From assembly GCF_036226885.1 (NCBI RefSeq), contig NZ_CP109027.1:1550001-1614000 (forward strand): 64,000 bases of DNA, in the 5' to 3' direction. Origin of the DNA: Streptomyces sp. NBC_00663. GTDB taxonomy: Bacteria; Actinomycetota; Actinomycetes; Streptomycetales; Streptomycetaceae. Position numbers and translations under genes: made by a program. Of the stretch, positions 24,652 to 36,143 are shown piece by piece. Within the stretch, counting starts at the first letter, position 1. Every line of letters starts with the position of its first letter. The notes under the pieces are model-generated. The model saw only the letters and a program-made list of their open reading frames with translations, had not been told where the DNA came from and did not search any database.

Positions 24652-25601
24652 TGGCCGTCCTGGAGCAGACGCCGCCCGCGGTGGCGCAACCGTCGACGAC
24701 CAAGCCCCAGTCGGGCTTTCGCAAGTACTGGCATCTCTACGCCGCCATCTCCCCCTTCTATCTGATCTTCCTCGGCTTCGGTCTCTTCCCGGTCGGCTTC
24801 TCCCTCTATCTGTCCTTCCACCGCTGGGACGGCCTCGGCTCGATGGAGTGGGCCGGGCTCTCGCAGTACCAGTACCTGCTGAGCGACAGCGACTTCTGGA
24901 ACTCGATCGGCAACACGGTCATCATCTGGGCCCTGGCCACCTTCCCCATGATCTTCCTGGCGATGGCCACGGCCGTGATGCTCAACTCCGCGGTCCGCTT
25001 CAAGGGCCTGTACCGCGTCGCCTACTTCCTCCCCAACGTCACCTCGGTCGTCGCCATCGCGATCGTCTTCGGCTCGATCTTCTCCACCAACGCCGGCATG
25101 GTGAACGCCGTCCTGCACGCGGTCGGGATCGACCAGGTGGCGTGGCTGAACACGCCCTGGGGCATCAAGGTCACCATCGCCGCGCTGATGACCTGGCAGT
25201 GGACCGGCTACAACGCGATCATCTTCCTCGCCGGCCTCCAGACCATCCCGAGCGACCTCTACGAGGCCGCCCGCATGGACGGCGCCGGTCCGATCCAGAC
25301 CTTCTTCCGGATCACGCTGCCCCTGCTGCGGCCGACCCTGCTCTTCGTCCTGGTCGTCTCGACGGTCACCGGCCTACAGAGCTTCTCCGAACCGCAGGTC
25401 CTGCTCCAGACCTCCTCCAACGACTCGACGTTCGCGGGCGGTCCGGGCCACTCCGGCCAGACGATGGTCCTCTACTTCTTCCAACAGACCTTCGACAACA
25501 ACGACTTCGGGTACGGCGCCGCCGTGGCGTGGGGCATCTTCCTCGTCGTCGTCCTCTTCTCGATCATCAACTGGCGCCTCGTGCAGCGCCGCGGCGACTA
25601 G
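24651..25601 (+). CDS. Sugar ABC transporter permease, MalF/UgpA type
   Basis: A 316-residue permease with six predicted membrane segments, the first near residues 27-50 (YAAISPFYLIFLGFGLFPVGFSLYL, split for brevity in two halves). The EAA loop YEAARMDGAGPIQTFFRITLPLL (near residues 204-226) marks the ATPase contact. It forms the channel with the next permease. No dedicated ATPase gene is in the operon. Streptomyces sugar importers usually share a common MsiK-type ATPase encoded elsewhere, so its absence is normal. Confidence 0.92.
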   Translation: MAVLEQTPPAVAQPSTTKPQSGFRKYWHLYAAISPFYLIFLGFGLFPVGFSLYLSFHRWDGLGSMEWAGLSQYQYLLSDSDFWNSIGNTVIIWALATFPMIFLAMATAVMLNSAVRFKGLYRVAYFLPNVTSVVAIAIVFGSIFSTNAGMVNAVLHAVGIDQVAWLNTPWGIKVTIAALMTWQWTGYNAIIFLAGLQTIPSDLYEAARMDGAGPIQTFFRITLPLLRPTLLFVLVVSTVTGLQSFSEPQVLLQTSSNDSTFAGGPGHSGQTMVLYFFQQTFDNNDFGYGAAVAWGIFLVVVLFSIINWRLVQRRGD

Positions 25602-25613
25602 GAAGGGCCCACC

Positions 25614-26449
25614 ATGGCATCCATCAAGGGGTCCCGCCGCAGAGGGATCGCGCTGCACCTCCCGCTGATCATCGGCACGATCATCTCGGCCTTCCCGTTC
25701 TACTGGGCCGTGATCATGTCGACGCACAGCTCGACGGAGATCTTCTCCTACCCGCCGAAGCTGCTGCCGGGCACGCACTTCCTGGAGAACGTCCGCCATC
25801 TCTTCGACGCCATCGACTTCTTCGGGTCGATGTGGAACTCGCTGCTGGTCGCGGTGTCGGTGACCTTCCTGGTCCTGCTCTTCGACTCGCTGGCCGCGTT
25901 CGTCTTCGCCAAGTTCGAGTTCCCCGGCAAGAACATGCTGTTCGGGCTGCTCATGATCATCTTCATGGTGCCGGCGCAGCTTTCGGTCATCCCGCAGTTC
26001 GTCATCATGGCGAAGATCGGCTGGATCGGCTCGATGACCGCGCTGATCGTGCCGGCCGCGGCCAACGCGTTCGGCATCTTCTGGATGCGCCAGTACATGA
26101 AGAGCGCCATCCACGACGAACTCCTCGACGCCTCCAAGCTGGACGGCGCGAACTTCCTGCGCCAGTACTGGCATGTGGCGCTGCCGGTGGTCCGCCCCGG
26201 TCTCGCCTTCCTCGGCATCTTCACCTTCATGGGCCAGTGGAACGACTTCGCCTGGCCCCTGATCGCCCTCACCAACCCCGACAACGTGACCTTGCAGGTC
26301 GCGCTGTCCCAGCTCAACGGCACCCACGGCACCACCGACTACGGCATCGTGATGACGGGCGCGCTGCTCGCCCTCATCCCGCTGCTGATCGTGTTCGCGG
26401 TCGGCGCCAAGCAGATCATCGGCGACCTCGCGAAGGGAGCCGTCCGCGG

Positions 26450-26453
<4 letters not shown>
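25614..26453 (+). CDS. Sugar ABC transporter permease, MalG/UgpE type
   Basis: A 279-residue permease with the CUT1 MalG pattern: an N-terminal membrane segment (LHLPLIIGTIISAFPFYWAV), a central group of segments and the EAA loop DELLDASKLDGANFLRQYWHVALP. It starts at ATG after GGAAGGG and ends by overlapping the GH2 start by 4 bases (ATGA), so transporter and glycosidase are translationally coupled. Confidence 0.92.
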
Positions 26454-29413
<2,960 letters not shown>

Positions 29414-29448
29414 ACTCCCCTGGTTTTCACCCCTTTTACGGAGCACAC

Positions 29449-31272
29449 GTGTGCACTTCGCATGAGCACGGGACCGAGCATGCCCAGGCGGGCGCCGGAC
29501 GACGCGGTTTCCTCCGGGCGACGGCCCTGCTGGGCGCGGCGGCCACGGCCGGGGTCGCGCTGCCGACCGTGGCCGAGGCCGCCCCCGCGTCACGCCGGCG
29601 CCCGGACACCGACAGCCGTCGCTTCACCCTCGCCGTCATGCCCGACACCCAGTACCTCTTCGACGGGCCGAGCATCGACAAGGCGCCGGTCGAGGCCTCG
29701 CTGCGCTATCTGCTGGAGCACGGCAAGGACGAGAACATCGTCTTCCTGTCCCACCTCGGGGACCTGACCCAGAACGGGGCCCCGGCCGAAGTCGCCGCGA
29801 TCAGCGAGGCGTTCAAGGTGCTCGACCGGCGCGAGGTCGGCTACAGCGTCCTCGCCGGCAACCACGACGTGAAGTCGTCGACGACCGACCAGCGCGGGGC
29901 GACGCCCTATCTGGACGCGTTCGGCCCTGACCGGTTCAAGGGGAAGTCCACGTTCGGCGGGGCCTCCGCCGACGGCTACAACACCTTCCACCTCTTCCGG
30001 GCCGCGGGCCGGGAGTGGCTGGTCCTCGCACTGGACTGGCGGCTGTCGGACCAGGGTTACGCGTGGGCGAAGGACGTGCTGGCCGCCCACCCGAATACGC
30101 CGGTCATCCTCACCACGCACGAGCTGGTCGTCGAGGACGACACCCTGTCCGCGTACGGGCAGCAGCTGTGGGACCGGCTGGTGGCGGACCACGACCAGAT
30201 CTTCCTCACCCTCAACGGCCACTACTGGCCCGCCGCCCGCGCAACGCGCGAGAACGCGGCCGGACATGACGTCCACCTCCATCTGACGAACTACCAGAAC
30301 CGCTATTTCGGCGGGGCCGCGATGATCCGGCTCTACCGCTTCGACCTGGACCGGAACGTGATCGACGTCGAGACGGTCTCGCCGTGGATCCTGGGCCGGG
30401 CCGGGAAGGGGCTCAACGAGCTGGAGCGGCAGGAGATCGAACTCAGCGGTGACGCCGACCGGTTCACGGTGGACATCGACTTCGCCGACCGGTTCTCCGG
30501 CTTCGCGCCGGTGCCCGCCCGTCCGGCCCGCCCCGTGTCGCGAATGCTGATCCCGGGCACGGTGGCGTACTGGCGGTTCGACAGGGCGGTCGGCGACAAG
30601 GTGCGTGACCTGTCCGGCCGCGGCAACGACCTCGGTCTCGTGACCGTGGGCGGCGGCACGCTCGGCTGGTCGTCCGACCACCATCCCGACCAACCCGGCC
30701 ACGGCAGCCTGGAGTTCCAGGGCTACAAGTCGCCGCTGAAGGGCGCGTATCTGCGCACGGTCGACGGCGCCCCGCTCAACTCGGCGACGTTCAAGGCCGG
30801 TTACACCATCGAGGCCTTCTATCGCCTCCCCGCCGACTGGGACCCCGACCACCATGCCTGGTCCGGCATCGTCAGCCGTACCGGCACGGGCGGCGCCGCC
30901 GGCCAGACCGCCGACGACCCCGACGAGCCGCTGGCCACGCTGTCCCTCTCCAACGACCGTGAGCCGCAGTGGGCGATGCGCCCGCTGAACCAGGAGGGCA
31001 TCGCGACCAACTGGGGCCAGGAGACGCCGCTGGAGACCTGGTGGCACCTCGCGATCGTCAACGACGGCCGGCACACCACCCTCTACGTCGAGGGCTGCCC
31101 GGTCGTCCGCAACCCCAAGGCGACGTCGACCGGCATCGCCTCCGTCGGACTGCCGTGGCTGCTGGGCGGCTACGAGTACGGCGGGAAGATCGACCAGATC
31201 CTGCACGGACGCCTCGGCGACGTCCGCATCGTCGAACGGGCGCTGCCCGTCACGTCCTTCATGAACCACTGA
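29449..31272 (+). CDS. Tat-exported calcineurin-like phosphoesterase with LamG-like domain
   Basis: A 607-residue secreted protein. The Tat signal is GRRGFLRATALLGAAATAGV (residues ~17-36) with a likely cleavage after AEA. The phosphoesterase domain follows: MPDTQYLF (D66), HLGDLTQNG (D105), AGNHDV (N138-H139), TTHELV and LNGHYW. From ~residue 330 a beta-rich lectin-like (LamG/concanavalin type) domain begins with GTVAYWRFD and ends in GRLGDVRIVERAL. It starts at GTG with CGGAG just upstream. In this operon it could remove phosphate or phosphodiester groups from glycans outside the cell before uptake, with the lectin domain holding the substrate. That role is inferred. Confidence 0.85.
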   Translation: MCTSHEHGTEHAQAGAGRRGFLRATALLGAAATAGVALPTVAEAAPASRRRPDTDSRRFTLAVMPDTQYLFDGPSIDKAPVEASLRYLLEHGKDENIVFLSHLGDLTQNGAPAEVAAISEAFKVLDRREVGYSVLAGNHDVKSSTTDQRGATPYLDAFGPDRFKGKSTFGGASADGYNTFHLFRAAGREWLVLALDWRLSDQGYAWAKDVLAAHPNTPVILTTHELVVEDDTLSAYGQQLWDRLVADHDQIFLTLNGHYWPAARATRENAAGHDVHLHLTNYQNRYFGGAAMIRLYRFDLDRNVIDVETVSPWILGRAGKGLNELERQEIELSGDADRFTVDIDFADRFSGFAPVPARPARPVSRMLIPGTVAYWRFDRAVGDKVRDLSGRGNDLGLVTVGGGTLGWSSDHHPDQPGHGSLEFQGYKSPLKGAYLRTVDGAPLNSATFKAGYTIEAFYRLPADWDPDHHAWSGIVSRTGTGGAAGQTADDPDEPLATLSLSNDREPQWAMRPLNQEGIATNWGQETPLETWWHLAIVNDGRHTTLYVEGCPVVRNPKATSTGIASVGLPWLLGGYEYGGKIDQILHGRLGDVRIVERALPVTSFMNH

Positions 31273-31288
31273 CCTGTCGAGGATCGTC

Positions 31289-32956
31289 ATGACCGAACAG
31301 CAGCTGCCCTCCTGGGCCGACCCCTCCGTCTCCCCCGCCGACCTCGACCCGCAGGGCCTGTCGAGGCGTGGGCTCCTGCGCGGCGCCGGCCTGTTCGGCG
31401 CCGCCTTCGCCCTCGGCGGGGCGGCCGTGCCCGCCATGGCCGCCGAACAGCGTCTCGGCGGCGACGACCCGCGGCTCGCCTACCTCGTCGGCGACCACCA
31501 CATCCACTCCGTCTACAGCCACGACGCCAAGTACACGTTCTCCCAGCAGGCCAAGGCCGCCGCCAAGTACGGCCTGGACTGGATGGTGTTCAACGAGCAC
31601 TCCAACTTCGGACACGCCTCCTACGGCGCGAAGCTGGAGCACGAGGAGATCCTCAAGGCCCGCGCGGAGAACCCGCGCCAGCTGATCTTCCAGGGCCTGG
31701 AGTGGTACATCCCGGCCGCCGAGCACTGCACCGTCTTCGCCGCGCCCGGCCCCCACGAGACCGACCTGCTCACCCAGTTCGAGCTCGCCTACGACGGCAA
31801 GCTGCTCGGCTACACCGAGGGCGCGGCCGGCGCGACCGACACCGACCGCAACGAGGCGCATGCCGTCAAGGCCATCAAGTGGCTGGCGGAACAACGCCGT
31901 TCGGGCTATGTCGACGACGTCCTCGTCATCGCCAACCACCCCCTCCGCCTGGGCATCGACTCCCCGCACGAGATGCGCAACTGGCGGGACGCGGCCCCCG
32001 AGATCATGATCGGCATGGAGGGCGCACCGGGCGCCCAGGGCGCGGCGCTCCCCGGCTGGCGCGGGGCGACGTCCATCCGCGGGGAGTACGAGAACAAGCC
32101 GTCGGCGCAGTCCTGGGCGGGCTATCCGGCCGAGGCGTATGTGACGTACGGCGGCTTCGACTGGGCGACGGCGACCGTCGGCGGTCTGTGGGACGCGATG
32201 CTGGCCGAGGGCAGACTGTTCTCGATCACCACCAACTCCGACAACCACCGGACCGTCTTCGACACCTGGAAGAACGGCGACTGGCCGGCCGGCCAGAACT
32301 TCGACAACACCGGCAGGCTGCCCGACCCGGTGAACACCGACACCCCGCAGCCGGGCAGCGACTTCTGGCCGGGCGAGTTCAGCCGCACGCACGTCGGCGT
32401 CTCCCGCTACGGCTACCGCGCGGTGATGGCGGGTCTGCGCGCGGGCCGCGTCTGGCTGGACCACGGGCATCTGCTCGACGGCCTCGACGTCCGCCTGAAG
32501 CGGGACTGCGACGCGGGCCGGGGAGTCACGCTCGGCGGCCGGCTGCGCGTCCGCAAGGGCGAGAAGATCACCCTGTACGTGACGGTCACGACCGCGTCGC
32601 GGCCCAACCCCCAGGGAATTCTGCCGGAGTTGGCGCACGTGGACGTGATCCGGGGTGCGGTGCGCGGCCCGGTGACCGAGCGTGACTCCTGGCGGGCCCC
32701 CGACACGAGGGTCGTCCGGACGACGGACGTGAGCGGCCGGAAGGGGACGTACACCCTGCGCATCCCGCTGACCGCCGGGGACGAGTCCTTCTACGTCCGG
32801 CTGCGCGGCAGCGACGGCAACCGCCATGGTGCCGGCTACCTCGGCGCGTCCGTCGACCCCAACGGGCCGATCCCGCACACGCCCGGCGACGGTGACCCGT
32901 GGGCGGACACGTGGTTCTATTCGAACCCCGTCTTCGTCGACGTGACGGGTTCCTGA
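31289..32956 (+). CDS. Tat-exported PHP-domain phosphoesterase-like protein
   Basis: A 555-residue protein with a twin-arginine signal (GLSRRGLLRGAGLFGAAFAL, residues ~23-42). The mature part opens with the PHP metal motif GDHHIHSVYSHD (H70, H71, H73), followed by MVFNEHSNFGH, GLEWYIP, IANHPLR and TNSDNHR, which supply further metal ligands. PHP enzymes hydrolyse phosphate esters in a trinuclear metal site. A C-terminal ~130-residue beta domain (from ~residue 425) has no assignment. Its ATG follows GAGG and it lies 16 bases after the calcineurin-type gene, so the two exported phosphoesterases are made together. The substrate is unknown. Confidence 0.82.
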   Translation: MTEQQLPSWADPSVSPADLDPQGLSRRGLLRGAGLFGAAFALGGAAVPAMAAEQRLGGDDPRLAYLVGDHHIHSVYSHDAKYTFSQQAKAAAKYGLDWMVFNEHSNFGHASYGAKLEHEEILKARAENPRQLIFQGLEWYIPAAEHCTVFAAPGPHETDLLTQFELAYDGKLLGYTEGAAGATDTDRNEAHAVKAIKWLAEQRRSGYVDDVLVIANHPLRLGIDSPHEMRNWRDAAPEIMIGMEGAPGAQGAALPGWRGATSIRGEYENKPSAQSWAGYPAEAYVTYGGFDWATATVGGLWDAMLAEGRLFSITTNSDNHRTVFDTWKNGDWPAGQNFDNTGRLPDPVNTDTPQPGSDFWPGEFSRTHVGVSRYGYRAVMAGLRAGRVWLDHGHLLDGLDVRLKRDCDAGRGVTLGGRLRVRKGEKITLYVTVTTASRPNPQGILPELAHVDVIRGAVRGPVTERDSWRAPDTRVVRTTDVSGRKGTYTLRIPLTAGDESFYVRLRGSDGNRHGAGYLGASVDPNGPIPHTPGDGDPWADTWFYSNPVFVDVTGS

Positions 32957-33095
32957 GGGAGCGTCGCCTCACGGTCGGCGCCGACGACGACGCGGGCGGC
33001 GGCGGGCTCGGCGCGGAGATGATTCCGCCGGGCGGGTGCGCGGTCGCCACCGCCGTGTCCTCGTACCGGCAGGTCACCGGCTGATGGGAGCGGGG

Positions 33096-33101
33096 TACGG
33101 T
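33096..33101 (+). promoter_or_regulatory. -10 box placed for a leaderless PaaX transcript
   Basis: TACGGT is a typical Streptomyces -10. Only six bases separate it from the GTG at 33108, so transcription would begin at or next to the start codon. This supports the GTG over the upstream ATG at 33084. Confidence 0.5.
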
Positions 33102-33107
33102 GGCCGC

Positions 33108-33947
33108 GTGACCACGGAAGAGTCGCTGCGGCCCCAGTCCCTCATGCTCACGTTCCTGGGCGACCAGGTGCTCGGGCGTGACGTCTGCGTGTACTCGGGC
33201 AGCGTCATCGACGTGTTCGCCCGCGTCGGCGTCGGCGAACAGGCGACGCGCTCGACACTGACCCGCATGGTGAACCGCGGCCTGCTGCGCCGGCAGCGCG
33301 AGGGCCGCCGCATGTACTTCGGTCTGACCGAGCACTCGGCGGCGGTCCTGCGGGACGGCGAACGCCGTATCTGGCAGACGGGCGCCGTGAACCGCCACTG
33401 GGACGGCACCTGGACCCTCCTCGGCTTCTCCCTCCCCGAGTCCTGGCAGCGCCAACGCCACGACCTGCGCTCCAAACTCACCTGGAGCGGCTTCGGCCCC
33501 CTGTTCAGCGGCCTGTGGATCGCCCCCGGCGAGGTCGACGTCGCCGAACTGGTCGCCGAGCTCGGCCTGTCCGCCCATGTGAAGGTCTTCCGCGCGCACG
33601 CCGACACCGGCATGGACATCGGCGCGATGATCGAGGAGACCTGGGAGCTGGCCGAACTCGCAGACCGCTACGAGGCGTTCGTACGCCGCTGGCAGCCCTG
33701 GGAGACGCGGGCACCGGAAGCCGACGAGGCCCTGGCCCAACGCCTCCTCCTCCAGGCCGAGTGGCTCCGGGTCATCCGGCGCGATCCCCGACTGCCGGTG
33801 AAGCATCTGCCGGACGACTGGCCGGCGGAGCAGGCGGAGAAGACGTTCCGCCGAGTACACGAACGGCTGACACCGCTGGCCAAGGAGGCGGCGGGACGCC
33901 TTCTGGACCTGGTGGCGGTGCGCGGCGGCACGGACGACGCGGGCTGA
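33108..33947 (+). CDS. PaaX family transcriptional regulator
   Basis: A 279-residue regulator of the PaaX type. The N-terminal winged helix (residues ~8-80) reads LMLTFLGDQVLGRDVCVYSGSVIDVFARVGVGEQ with ATRSTLTRMVNRGLL, and the central domain has the family's WTLLGFSLPES and a C-terminal helical domain with LPVKHLPDDWPAEQAE. PaaX proteins repress aromatic and acyl-CoA catabolism genes and release DNA on binding a CoA thioester such as phenylacetyl-CoA. It lies next to, and converges with, a CoA-ligase/MaoC/SDR operon, so it may respond to that pathway. The start is a leaderless GTG; an ATG at 33084 would add 8 residues. Confidence 0.88.
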   Translation: MTTEESLRPQSLMLTFLGDQVLGRDVCVYSGSVIDVFARVGVGEQATRSTLTRMVNRGLLRRQREGRRMYFGLTEHSAAVLRDGERRIWQTGAVNRHWDGTWTLLGFSLPESWQRQRHDLRSKLTWSGFGPLFSGLWIAPGEVDVAELVAELGLSAHVKVFRAHADTGMDIGAMIEETWELAELADRYEAFVRRWQPWETRAPEADEALAQRLLLQAEWLRVIRRDPRLPVKHLPDDWPAEQAEKTFRRVHERLTPLAKEAAGRLLDLVAVRGGTDDAG

Positions 33948-33959
33948 CACGGTCCGTCA

Positions 33960-34159
33960 CACGAGCTGCGGCTCCAGGTATCGCGCGCGCCGCTCAGGCC
34001 GTCCGGGGTGCCGTGTTCCACGACGACGCTCTCGCCGACCTCGACGATGCGCCGGGCCAGGTGCGGTACGGCCTTCTGGTAGTCGCGCCGGAACGCGTGG
34101 ACCTTGGCCGGTCCGCACAGCCCGAACGTACGGTAACGGTCCCCGAGTTCGGGATGCAC
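33960..34159 (-). pseudogene. Unrecognised short coding remnant downstream of MaoC
   Basis: On the minus strand a GTG at 34159, five bases after the MaoC stop, opens a frame reading HPELGDRYRTFGLCGPAKVH and then a helical stretch ending VEVGESVVVEHGTPDGL. Third codon positions are mostly G/C, as in real genes here. The frame then runs on without a natural end into the 3' part of the convergent PaaX gene. It looks like the surviving piece of a longer gene, or a small protein with its end misplaced. I do not recognise the family. Confidence 0.3.
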
Positions 34160-34163
34160 GCGG

Positions 34164-34619
34164 CTATGCGTAGAACCGCGAAAGGCTCTGCAACACCGCA
34201 GCCGGCTTCCCCCCGCCCTCGATCTCGATGACCCCGTCGACGGCGATCTGCACCCCGCCCGCGACGTCCTCGACATCCGTCAGCTTCCCCACCAGCCGGA
34301 TTCGGGAGCCGACCTTCACCGGGGAGGGGAAACGGACCTTGTTGAGGCCGTAGTTGACCTTGGTCGTGACGCCCTGGACGTCCAGGAGTTCGGTGAACAG
34401 GGGGATGAAGAGCGAGAGGGTCAGGTAGCCGTGGGCTATCGGGGCGCCGAAGGGGCCCTCGGCGGCGCGTGCCGGGTCGACGTGGATCCACTGGTGGTCG
34501 CCCGTGGCGTCGGCGAAGGTGTTGATGCGGTCCTGGGTGACCTCGATCCACTCACTGGTGCCGAGGTCGCTTCCGGCGAGCTTCTTGAGTTCGTCGAGGC
34601 CGTTGACGGTGATGCTCAT
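34164..34619 (-). CDS. MaoC family dehydratase (enoyl-CoA hydratase, R-specific type)
   Basis: A 151-residue single hot-dog-fold protein. The hydratase motif is present: INTFADATGDHQWIHVDPARAAEGPFGAPIAHGYLTLSL in family terms, with D and H of the A-T-G-D-H-x-x-x-H pattern near residues 38-46. Such enzymes add water to trans-2-enoyl-CoA, or remove it from 3-hydroxyacyl-CoA. It is the last intact gene of a minus-strand operon, 8 bases after the acyl-CoA ligase. With the ligase and SDR it gives a beta-oxidation-like sequence: activation, hydration, oxidation. Confidence 0.9.
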   Translation of the reverse strand: MSITVNGLDELKKLAGSDLGTSEWIEVTQDRINTFADATGDHQWIHVDPARAAEGPFGAPIAHGYLTLSLFIPLFTELLDVQGVTTKVNYGLNKVRFPSPVKVGSRIRLVGKLTDVEDVAGGVQIAVDGVIEIEGGGKPAAVLQSLSRFYA

Positions 34620-34627
34620 GGGGTTCC

Positions 34628-36133
34628 TTAGCTGTTGCCGTAGCGGGTACGGACGCGGGACTTGAGGAGTTTTCCGGAGGCGGTGCGCGGCAACTCGGCC
34701 GCGAGGACCACCGACTTGGGGATCTTGTACTTGGCGAGGCGGCCGGCCAGGGACGCCAGTACCGCGTCGGGGTCGAGGGTGGCGCCCTCGCGGGGGACGA
34801 CGACCGCGCGTGGTACCTCGCCCCACTTGTCGTCGGGTACGCCGATGACCGCGCACTCGACGATGTCGGGGTGGGTGAGGAGCAGGTCCTCGATCTCGGC
34901 GGGGTAGATGTTCTCGCCGCCCGAGATGATCATGTCCTTGATGCGGTCGACGACGAAGACATAGCCGTCCTCGTCGACGCGGGCGGCGTCCCCGCTGCGG
35001 AACCAGCCGTCCGTGAAGGAGGCGGCCGTCTCTTCCGGCAACCCCCAGTAGCCGGGCATGACATGGGGGCCGCGGACGGCGATCTCGCCGGTCTCGCCGA
35101 TGTCGACCGGCGCCATGTCCGGCCGTACGACCCGTACATCGCTGAAGAAGTGCGGTACGCCCGCCGAACCGGCCTTGGTGACCGCGTGTTCGGCGTCCAG
35201 GAAGAGCGTGCCGGGGGAGGCTTCCGTCATGCCGTAGCCCTGGAGGAAGGTCAGGTCCCGCTCTTGGTAGGCCGCGATCATCGCGGTCGGGACCGGTGAG
35301 CCGCCGCAGGTGAGGATGCGCAGGGAGGAGAGGTCCGCGTCCGGCCAGCGCGGGTGGCGGGCGATCTGTTCGAACATCGTCGGGACGCCGAACATGAAGG
35401 TGATGCGGTGGCGTTCGATGAGGTCGAAGGTGGTCTGCGGGTCGAAGGCCTCCACCAGGACGCAGGTGCCGCCCTTCAGCAGGACCGGCAGGGTCAGCAT
35501 GTTCAGGCCCGCCGTGTGGAACAACGGGGCCGAGACCAGGGCGCGTTCGTCGGCGATCAGGTCGGTGTCGACGAGGACGTTGAGCGCGTTCCAGGTCAGG
35601 TTGGCGTGGGTGAGCATCGCGCCCTTGGGGCGGCCGGTCGTGCCCGAGGTGTACATGATGATGCAGGTGTCGTCGGGGGCGACCGGTTCGTCGATCGGCT
35701 CGTCCGTGGCCGCTTTCGCCAGTTCCTCCTCGTACACGGCGCCCACCTCGACGTACGCCCGCACGTCCGTGTCGCCCGGCAGGCCGGCGACCAGGCCCGC
35801 GTACTGGGGGCCGTAGACGAGTGCCTTGGTGCCGGAGTCGGTGAGCTGGTAGGCGATCTCCGGTCCCGCGAGGCGGATGTTGAGGGGGACGAAGACCGCG
35901 CCGAGGGTGCCCGCCGCGAACAATGTCTCCAGGTAGGAGGGGTGGTTGGGGCCGAGGTAGGCGATCCGGTCGCCGCGTCGGACGCCCCGGGCGCGCAGTG
36001 CGTGGGCGAGGCGGGTGGTGCGTTCGTGCAGTTGCGCGTACGTCCATGCCGTGTCGCCGTGCACCAGTGCGGTGCGGTGCGGGGTCTTGCGGGCCCGGCG
36101 TGCGGGCCATGACCCCAGTCCCTCGTTGCGCAT
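34628..36133 (-). CDS. Acyl-CoA synthetase (AMP-forming)
   Basis: A 501-residue ANL-superfamily ligase that activates a carboxylic acid to its CoA thioester through an acyl-adenylate. Key motifs: the P-loop MYTSGTTGRPKGAMLTH, the A5-type QGYGMTEASPG, the A7-type WFRSGDAARVDEDGYVFVVDR, the hinge DMIISGGENIYPAEIE and the catalytic lysine in LPRTASGKLLKSR. The length is typical for medium or aromatic acid ligases. The substrate is probably the acid that the operon degrades. It is the third gene, 10 bases after the amidohydrolase. Confidence 0.92.
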   Translation of the reverse strand: MRNEGLGSWPARRARKTPHRTALVHGDTAWTYAQLHERTTRLAHALRARGVRRGDRIAYLGPNHPSYLETLFAAGTLGAVFVPLNIRLAGPEIAYQLTDSGTKALVYGPQYAGLVAGLPGDTDVRAYVEVGAVYEEELAKAATDEPIDEPVAPDDTCIIMYTSGTTGRPKGAMLTHANLTWNALNVLVDTDLIADERALVSAPLFHTAGLNMLTLPVLLKGGTCVLVEAFDPQTTFDLIERHRITFMFGVPTMFEQIARHPRWPDADLSSLRILTCGGSPVPTAMIAAYQERDLTFLQGYGMTEASPGTLFLDAEHAVTKAGSAGVPHFFSDVRVVRPDMAPVDIGETGEIAVRGPHVMPGYWGLPEETAASFTDGWFRSGDAARVDEDGYVFVVDRIKDMIISGGENIYPAEIEDLLLTHPDIVECAVIGVPDDKWGEVPRAVVVPREGATLDPDAVLASLAGRLAKYKIPKSVVLAAELPRTASGKLLKSRVRTRYGNS

Positions 36134-36143
36134 CTACGGCCCC

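Noticed and set aside
24848..26449. A long in-frame extension upstream of the GH2 start
   Set aside because: It overlaps both permease genes in another frame. The ATG at 26450 overlaps the permease stop and begins a normal LacZ N-terminus.
29590..31437. A 615-codon minus-strand open frame
   Set aside because: It is antisense to the exported calcineurin-type phosphoesterase, with no recognisable fold.
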